The notes below the pieces were generated by a model, which ran no database searches, had not been told where the DNA came from, and saw only the letters and a list, made by a program, of their open reading frames with translations. Below are positions 4,834-5,028 of a stretch of 5,028 bases of DNA, in pieces. The position numbers and the translations under genes were made by a program. The stretch's first letter is position 1. The number at the start of each line of letters is the position of its first letter. Origin of the DNA: Lentisphaerota bacterium (GTDB lineage Bacteria > Verrucomicrobiota > Kiritimatiellia > RFP12 > UBA1067); the NCBI GenBank assembly GCA_022839525.1, contig JALHET010000181.1, positions 1 to 5,028 on the forward strand. Direction: 5' to 3'.

Positions 4834-5028
4834 ATGATGACTTTTTTTAAAGAGGCGGGATTTGTGGACTATCTGGCCTTCGGCGGCGTCGCGTTCCTCG
4901 TGATCCGCGGGTTCGTGCGGGGCTGTTCCGGCGAGATGGGACGTTTAGTGGGAACGTTAGCCGCTGCGGGGATCGGCTATTTCGGCTTCGGCGCCGTCGC
5001 CCGCCTTGTGCTTTCGGTCCAACTTTTC
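4834..5028 (+). CDS. CvpA-family inner-membrane protein (3'-truncated)
   Basis: Only the first 65 residues lie in the window. FVDYLAFGGVAFLVIRGFVRG followed by GEMGRLVG matches the start of the CvpA (colicin V production) family: a D at the head of the first membrane helix, then a G-(F)-x-R-G turn, a conserved E, and L-x-G leading into the second helix (about 38-60). CvpA proteins are small integral membrane proteins of about 160-250 residues, linked to envelope stress and bile tolerance in enterobacteria; the molecular function is unsettled. The start is ATG 4834 or ATG 4837; an in-frame GTG at 4828 is also possible. The ribosome binding site is weak (CGGA at 4823-4826), so translational coupling to the TPR gene ending 27 bases upstream is possible. 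The codons TTT TTT AAA just after the start form a T7-A3 run prone to slippage. Confidence 0.75.
   Translation, partial: MMTFFKEAGFVDYLAFGGVAFLVIRGFVRGCSGEMGRLVGTLAAAGIGYFGFGAVARLVLSVQLF

Noticed and set aside
1..5028. CRISPR array, tRNA, rRNA, insertion sequence or phage genes
   Set aside because: No regularly spaced direct repeats, no tRNA-like cloverleaf, no transposase motif and no terminal inverted repeats were seen on reading both strands.

Overview
The window is GC-rich bacterial DNA holding five genes, two of them cut by the window edges. The gene content suggests a PVC-superphylum bacterium (Kiritimatiellota, Verrucomicrobiota or Lentisphaerota-like). The pointers are a surface protein made of tandem 'NGSFE' jelly-roll-like domains with a short glycine-rich beta C-terminal tail, an exported PF12831-type FAD-dependent oxidoreductase, and a SecG-like sequence of the 'LLQKPKEGGLG' type. 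This placement comes from family recognition only; no marker gene is present.

Layout. 3-1703 (+) is the 3' part of a large exported protein with three tandem beta-sandwich repeats. After a 64-bp gap, 1768-3096 (+) encodes the Sec-exported FAD-dependent oxidoreductase. 3149-3496 (-) converges on it and encodes a 115-residue chimera: the first membrane segment and cytoplasmic loop of SecG joined in frame to a nearly complete AraC-family DNA-binding domain. A 149-bp divergent intergenic region (3497-3645) carries a plausible sigma70-type promoter and several inverted repeats. 3646-4806 (+) encodes a TPR-repeat lipoprotein, followed after 27 bp by the start of a CvpA-family membrane protein (4834 to the window end).

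How the genes relate. The surface protein and the oxidoreductase are co-directional and both exported, so they may form one expression unit for envelope or extracellular chemistry on an unknown substrate. The TPR lipoprotein and the CvpA-like protein look like an envelope operon. The most unusual object is the SecG-AraC chimera. SecG topology (N-terminus outside, first loop inside) would place the AraC domain in the cytoplasm, so it could work as a membrane-tethered DNA-binding protein. It could equally be a recombination relic or an assembly artefact. An in-frame TGA sits where the AraC domain would be expected to continue, and three arginine codons follow it directly.
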